From positions 1 through 6,425 of the forward strand of contig JAGLWW010000046.1 in NCBI GenBank assembly GCA_023133195.1: a DNA stretch of 6,425 nt, in the 5' to 3' direction. This document shows, piece after piece, positions 6,001 to 6,425 of this stretch; the stretch's first letter is position 1; each line of letters starts with the position of its first letter. Under the pieces are notes generated by a model that did no database searches, was not told the origin of the DNA, and saw only the letters and a list, made by a program, of their open reading frames with translations. This DNA comes from Candidatus Aenigmatarchaeota archaeon (lineage in GTDB: Archaea > Aenigmatarchaeota > Aenigmatarchaeia > PWEA01 > JAGHBM01). The translations under genes and the position numbers were made by a program.

Positions 6001-6425
6001 GAAAATTATCCTTATCCAAACAAGATTTATGTGGGAAACGGGACAGATAATACCCCGGCAGAGTACATCAACAAAGGAACATTCTTCATTTGTGACGCTC
6101 TGGTTTATGCATATTATGAAGAGGATGGAGCAGATGACGAAGCCAATATGTGGGGACTAAAGGACCCAGGAATTGTTTTCAAGCCGGGGAGTTATGGTCT
6201 GGCTTTCAGTCCTTCAGGAAAAGTTGACGGTTATATTAACGGAAAGGGATTGTCAGCAGATGCGAGTTCAAACGAATGGCATCACGTCGTTTTGACATAC
6301 AACAGTTCCCACATAAACCTGTATGTCGACGGAATATTCAGCGACTCTGATAATCTTACAGGAGATATTTTGCCAAGTCAAAGTAACTTGACCATAGGAA
6401 AGTATGGCAATGAGCATTTCAACGG
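1..6425 (+). CDS. Giant multidomain surface protein (Ig-like, BNR_4 propeller, DUF2341, LamG), internal fragment
   Basis: Frame 1 is open across the entire window, 2,141 codons, with no stop and no identifiable start, so both ends of the gene lie outside. The product is a chain of Ig-like beta-sandwich modules carrying larger domains: a BNR_4-type propeller (res 75-480), DUF2341 plus LamG (res 686-1014), and two long near-duplicate units each with a LamG domain (res 1073-1573 and from 1574). About 102 N-X-S/T sequons, many Trp/Tyr/Asn/Thr residues and no transmembrane stretch point to an extracellular N-glycosylated protein; the signal peptide and any anchor must lie outside. Arginine is mainly AGA/AGG. 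Domain types suggest binding and perhaps cleavage of polysaccharides on a cell surface, which is inference. The lineage is probably archaeal, DPANN-like. The reading frame is certain; the exact function is not known. Confidence 0.97.
61..222 (+). other. Ig-like domain A, N-terminal part (res 21-74)
   Basis: After the VPP boundary, the stretch with DPVILYSMW, ALDWGWL and TNETGEWKNYT has the look of the first half of a small Ig-like module common in sequon-rich archaeal surface proteins. Four sequons lie in it (N26, N35, N65, N72). The module stops after NYTY, and its expected continuation (YNSPYDF, then TWTWANFTW) appears only at residue 486, after the propeller. It is thus read as the left half of a split domain. 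The family resemblance is from memory, not a search. Confidence 0.6.
679..702 (+). other. Asp-box 1 of the propeller (res 227-234)
   Basis: STDNGTTW fits the Asp-box consensus S/T-x-D-x-G-x-T-W exactly. Asp-boxes form a beta-hairpin turn between outer strands of propeller blades in sialidases and relatives; they are structural, not catalytic. N230 is also an N-glycosylation sequon (NGT), which would place a glycan on the blade edge. Confidence 0.9.
1240..1263 (+). other. Asp-box 2 of the propeller (res 414-421)
   Basis: TTDGGETW fits S/T-x-D-x-G-x-T-W exactly and precedes a short strand (SRDVVIL), as usual for a late blade. It marks the C-terminal part of the propeller and shows that the fold continues to about residue 480. 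Confidence 0.9.
1441..1620 (+). other. Ig-like domain A, C-terminal part (res 481-540)
   Basis: Residues 486-540 resume the Ig-like pattern: YNSPYDF, TWTWANFTW, then WKVYANDTSGN (518-528) and a closing strand ending at NVT before TPP. The WKVYANDTS phrase recurs exactly at 1050-1058 in domain C. Five sequons lie in this short stretch. Together with residues 21-74 it would make one normal-sized Ig-like module, so the propeller between them is read as an in-frame insert. Cys517 and Cys536 could form an intradomain disulfide. Confidence 0.62.
1621..1896 (+). other. Ig-like domain B, uninterrupted (res 541-632)
   Basis: This module runs from one TPP boundary (543-545) to the next (DTPP, 629-632). 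Its strands include PIDLNITTDESVDWCGWNL (561-579), HQLYVYCNDSSGNMGS (605-620) and IWFTYD (624-629). It is the only Ig-like module in the window with nothing inserted, and gives the size of an unbroken unit, about 90 residues. Cysteines at 575, 600 and 611 and about eight sequons are present. It is a typical structural spacer; no binding function can be read from it. Confidence 0.72.
1897..2055 (+). other. Ig-like domain C, N-terminal part (res 633-685)
   Basis: Residues 633-685 contain VEFRLNWTDNTGLSGYIFSF (648-667) and WNGTHC, the usual opening of an Ig-like module in this protein class. It ends near SPTWAN without the expected later strands. Those strands (NDTWTSMTG, NWSNVTK, WKVYANDTS) appear at residues 1021-1058, after the DUF2341/LamG block, so this is read as the left half of a second split module. 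Six or so sequons are packed into it. Confidence 0.6.
2056..2385 (+). other. DUF2341 domain (res ~686-795)
   Basis: The order of motifs matches DUF2341: FTKCKEINITN (689-699), FPVYINLTKDDDM (708-720), YSDLRFYN (724-731), IELDYEIENY (739-748), AHIWARIP (753-760), TIISVYYKNS (767-776). DUF2341 is a small beta-sandwich often found directly before LamG or other ConA-like domains in large secreted proteins of archaea and bacteria; its ligand is unknown. Here it runs straight into LamG 1 through WDSNYKAVYHM, the standard junction. The usual YYGN is YYKN here. Recognition is from motif order. Confidence 0.85.
2386..3042 (+). other. LamG/ConA-like domain 1 (res ~796-1014)
   Basis: This has the LamG_3-type plan: AVYHM opening, GRIGGCYDFE (822-831), TIEAWFWV (853-860), ILRQRLG (883-889), ETWYYVTVTLT (919-929), AYLYMDAIEV (933-942), RIEIGRDP (961-968), LDEVRISNTNRSADWI (979-994) and a final FVSFGNEE (1007-1014). 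Such jelly-roll domains usually bind carbohydrate or protein ligands, often with calcium. Length, about 219 residues, is normal and the domain is unbroken, in contrast to LamG 2 and 3. Only about five sequons occur in it. Its specific ligand cannot be told. Confidence 0.88.
2936..2952 (+). repeat. 17-base direct repeat over the LamG DEVRI motif, copy 1
   Basis: These 17 bases are identical to 4538-4554. They encode DEVRI of LamG 1 and include CGC, one of only about six CGN arginine codons against about 35 AGA/AGG in the window. The surrounding LamG sequences are far more diverged. Confidence 0.9.
3043..3216 (+). other. Ig-like domain C, C-terminal part (res 1015-1072)
   Basis: NDTWTSMTGLGNWSNVTK (1021-1038), then LGATIAWKVYANDTSDNW (1044-1061) and YSFTTID before TPP, complete the Ig-like module begun at residue 633. 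The phrase is the expected direct continuation of GYIFSFCNGTW... in related archaeal proteins as I know them. Six to seven sequons lie in this stretch. The DUF2341/LamG block therefore sits inside, not between, Ig-like modules. Confidence 0.62.
3217..3360 (+). repeat. Ig-like domain D, N-terminal part; repeat copy 1 (res 1073-1120)
   Basis: Residues 1073-1126 align without gaps to 1574-1627: 38 of 54 residues are identical by hand count, including YVYLNTTITD and FFDWN. This is the opening of an Ig-like module that in related archaeal proteins carries a LamG domain in a loop after the DWNxSL phrase. The closing strands come only at residues 1537-1573. The copies start 501 residues apart, but that spacing reflects different inserts, not a uniform repeat length. 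Confidence 0.85.
3361..3633 (+). other. LamG domain 2, N-terminal half (res 1121-1211)
   Basis: GYWSFE (1121-1126), YDNSTYNN (1134-1141), GKYGSGLKFNG (1158-1168) and ITVEFWYKP (1190-1198) are the standard first strands of a LamG_3-type jelly roll, followed by AGIIEKF (1205-1211). In an ordinary LamG the next strand would follow at once; here it is found about 208 residues later, at YEVFRNADRIGWI. A glycine-rich loop (res 1170-1176) replaces the usual DYI segment. Confidence 0.82.
3634..4257 (+). other. Jelly-roll-like domain inserted in LamG 2 (res ~1212-1419)
   Basis: About 208 residues separate the two halves of LamG 2. The segment has its own plan: VAFHETWDNATDGYY (1215-1229), a strand-rich core NHIEVWND (1259-1266), EFKFYIKIG (1287-1295), TWYLYIRDV (1303-1311), TWFWVEVFVNY (1343-1353), NITVWSNGSELG (1357-1368), and near its end FYVDDVIAG (1399-1407). 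The pair W-x-x-V-E-V plus a late YVDDV resembles LamG-like/ConA-like jelly rolls of secreted polysaccharide-binding or lyase-associated proteins. No catalytic residues are evident. About ten sequons. It could be a binding module displayed at the LamG edge. Family assignment is tentative. Confidence 0.55.
4258..4608 (+). other. LamG domain 2, C-terminal half (res 1420-1536)
   Basis: YEVFRNADRIGWIIKN (1422-1437), NKWYHVVTTYNGS (1453-1465), KKIYINGIEE (1467-1476), YPVAMGA (1490-1496), IDEVRIHSRVLSGEEINASYN (1513-1533) are the canonical later strands of LamG_3. Added to residues 1121-1211 they give about 208 residues, a normal LamG length, which supports reading the intervening segment as an insert. 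The DEVRI motif is encoded by the same 17 bases as in LamG 1, including an uncommon CGC codon. Confidence 0.85.
4538..4554 (+). repeat. 17-base direct repeat over the LamG DEVRI motif, copy 2
   Basis: This is identical to 2936-2952 and encodes DEVRI of LamG 2. Another CGC codon follows closely (R1521). Shared uncommon codon choice suggests common descent or local recombination between LamG units. Confidence 0.9.
4609..4719 (+). other. Ig-like domain D, C-terminal part (res 1537-1573)
   Basis: HELDHNFTSLSEGTYDYTAW (1537-1556) and AIDLAGNMN, ending with ITV before DTTPP, close the Ig-like module opened at residue 1073. This is the stretch that matches the first 20 residues of the window. The module thus encloses all of LamG 2 and its insert. 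Confidence 0.72.
4720..4860 (+). repeat. Ig-like domain E, N-terminal part; repeat copy 2 (res 1574-1620)
   Basis: This is the second copy of the domain D opening, aligned gap-free over 54 residues with 38 identities and with PTPD, YVYLNTTITD, FFDWN and GYW conserved. It leads straight into LamG 3. The closing part of module E is not in the window and should lie downstream of it. Confidence 0.85.
4861..5109 (+). other. LamG domain 3, N-terminal half (res 1621-1703)
   Basis: GYWNFE (1622-1627), VYDNSTYGNDGTM (1635-1647), GKYGKGLEFDGNNDYID (1658-1674) and ITIEAWIKPGQQNFTQN (1687-1703) are classic first strands of LamG_3. The expected next strand, of the type GIVxKxGSYxLxFS, is absent here but present word for word at residues 2057-2070, about 350 residues later. 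The half-domain is close in sequence to the same part of LamG 2. Confidence 0.88.
5110..6156 (+). other. Large domain inserted in LamG 3, resembling IgGFc-binding-like repeats (res ~1704-2052)
   Basis: About 349 residues interrupt LamG 3. Recognisable phrases: VVSDYQDGYNVEILSYVD (1706-1723), DMPVPESFAGTEFVYDTVRG (1771-1790), YLYFCAPFGAANISFYN (1794-1810), DAYVLYPMTNDLWGI (1856-1870), VGEDGTNVTYY (1877-1887), VANQSALGAIQQADGDGSES (1921-1940) and FAIPMNAQYIAIATTQPNTT (1953-1972). Repeated units of 'hydrophobic strand, acidic turn, N-V/I-T/S' resemble the N-terminal domain of IgGFc-binding-type proteins, and I believe this family recurs in bacterial and archaeal secreted proteins, but I cannot name it with certainty. 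It is probably all-beta and adhesive. About 15 sequons; cysteines at 1798, 1826, 1973 and 2032. No catalytic motif is evident. Confidence 0.5.
6157..6425 (+). other. LamG domain 3, C-terminal half, cut by window end (res 2053-2141)
   Basis: PGIVFKPGSYGLAFS (2056-2070), GKVDGYINGKG (2073-2083), NEWHHVVLTYNSS (2091-2103), INLYVDGIFS (2105-2114) and SNLTIGKYG (2128-2136) are the later strands of LamG_3. The terminal IDEVRI helix/strand seen in LamG 1 and 2 should follow within a few dozen bases of the window end. Joined to residues 1621-1703 this makes an ordinary LamG, so the segment between is an insert. Confidence 0.85.

Noticed and set aside
1..6425. CRISPR array, tRNA, rRNA, promoter or terminator
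   Set aside because: The whole window is one uninterrupted coding frame; the only repeats are protein-level domain repeats and one 17-base tract.

Overview
The whole window is the inside of one giant protein-coding gene. Reading frame 1 of the + strand runs from base 1 to base 6425 without a stop codon: 2,141 complete codons, with neither the start nor the end of the gene present. There is no intergenic DNA, so no promoter, ribosome binding site, terminator, RNA gene or second gene can be supported. Residue numbers here count from the first codon of the window.

The protein looks like an exported, heavily N-glycosylated archaeal surface protein. I counted about 102 N-X-S/T sequons (X not Pro), roughly one per 21 residues. 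Arginine is mostly AGA/AGG (about 35, against 6 CGN) and ATA isoleucine codons are common, which also fits archaea. The phrases DWNxSLxGYW, TPPxI and WKVYANDTS are typical, in my knowledge, of large LamG/Ig-like proteins of DPANN and related uncultured archaea. Lineage is an inference; a bacterium is less likely but not excluded.

Layout: (1) end of an Ig-like module that began upstream (res 1-20). (2) Ig-like domain A, split around a BNR_4-type beta-propeller (propeller about res 75-480). (3) An intact Ig-like domain B (res 541-632). (4) Ig-like domain C, split around a DUF2341 plus LamG pair (res 686-1014). (5) Ig-like domain D (res 1073-1573), which encloses a LamG domain, which in turn encloses a jelly-roll-like domain of about 208 residues. 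(6) Ig-like domain E (from res 1574), a close copy of D, enclosing a LamG domain that encloses a different domain of about 350 residues. The window ends before this LamG is complete.

The main observation is this repeated nesting. Four of the five Ig-like modules seen here are interrupted in frame by a larger domain, and both LamG domains in the D/E repeat are interrupted again by unrelated domains at nearly the same place, giving Ig > LamG > third domain. I infer a rod of small Ig-like units displaying sugar-binding or sugar-processing modules from their loops, probably for attachment to, or processing of, cell-surface or environmental polysaccharides. Function has not been shown; it is read from fold resemblance only.
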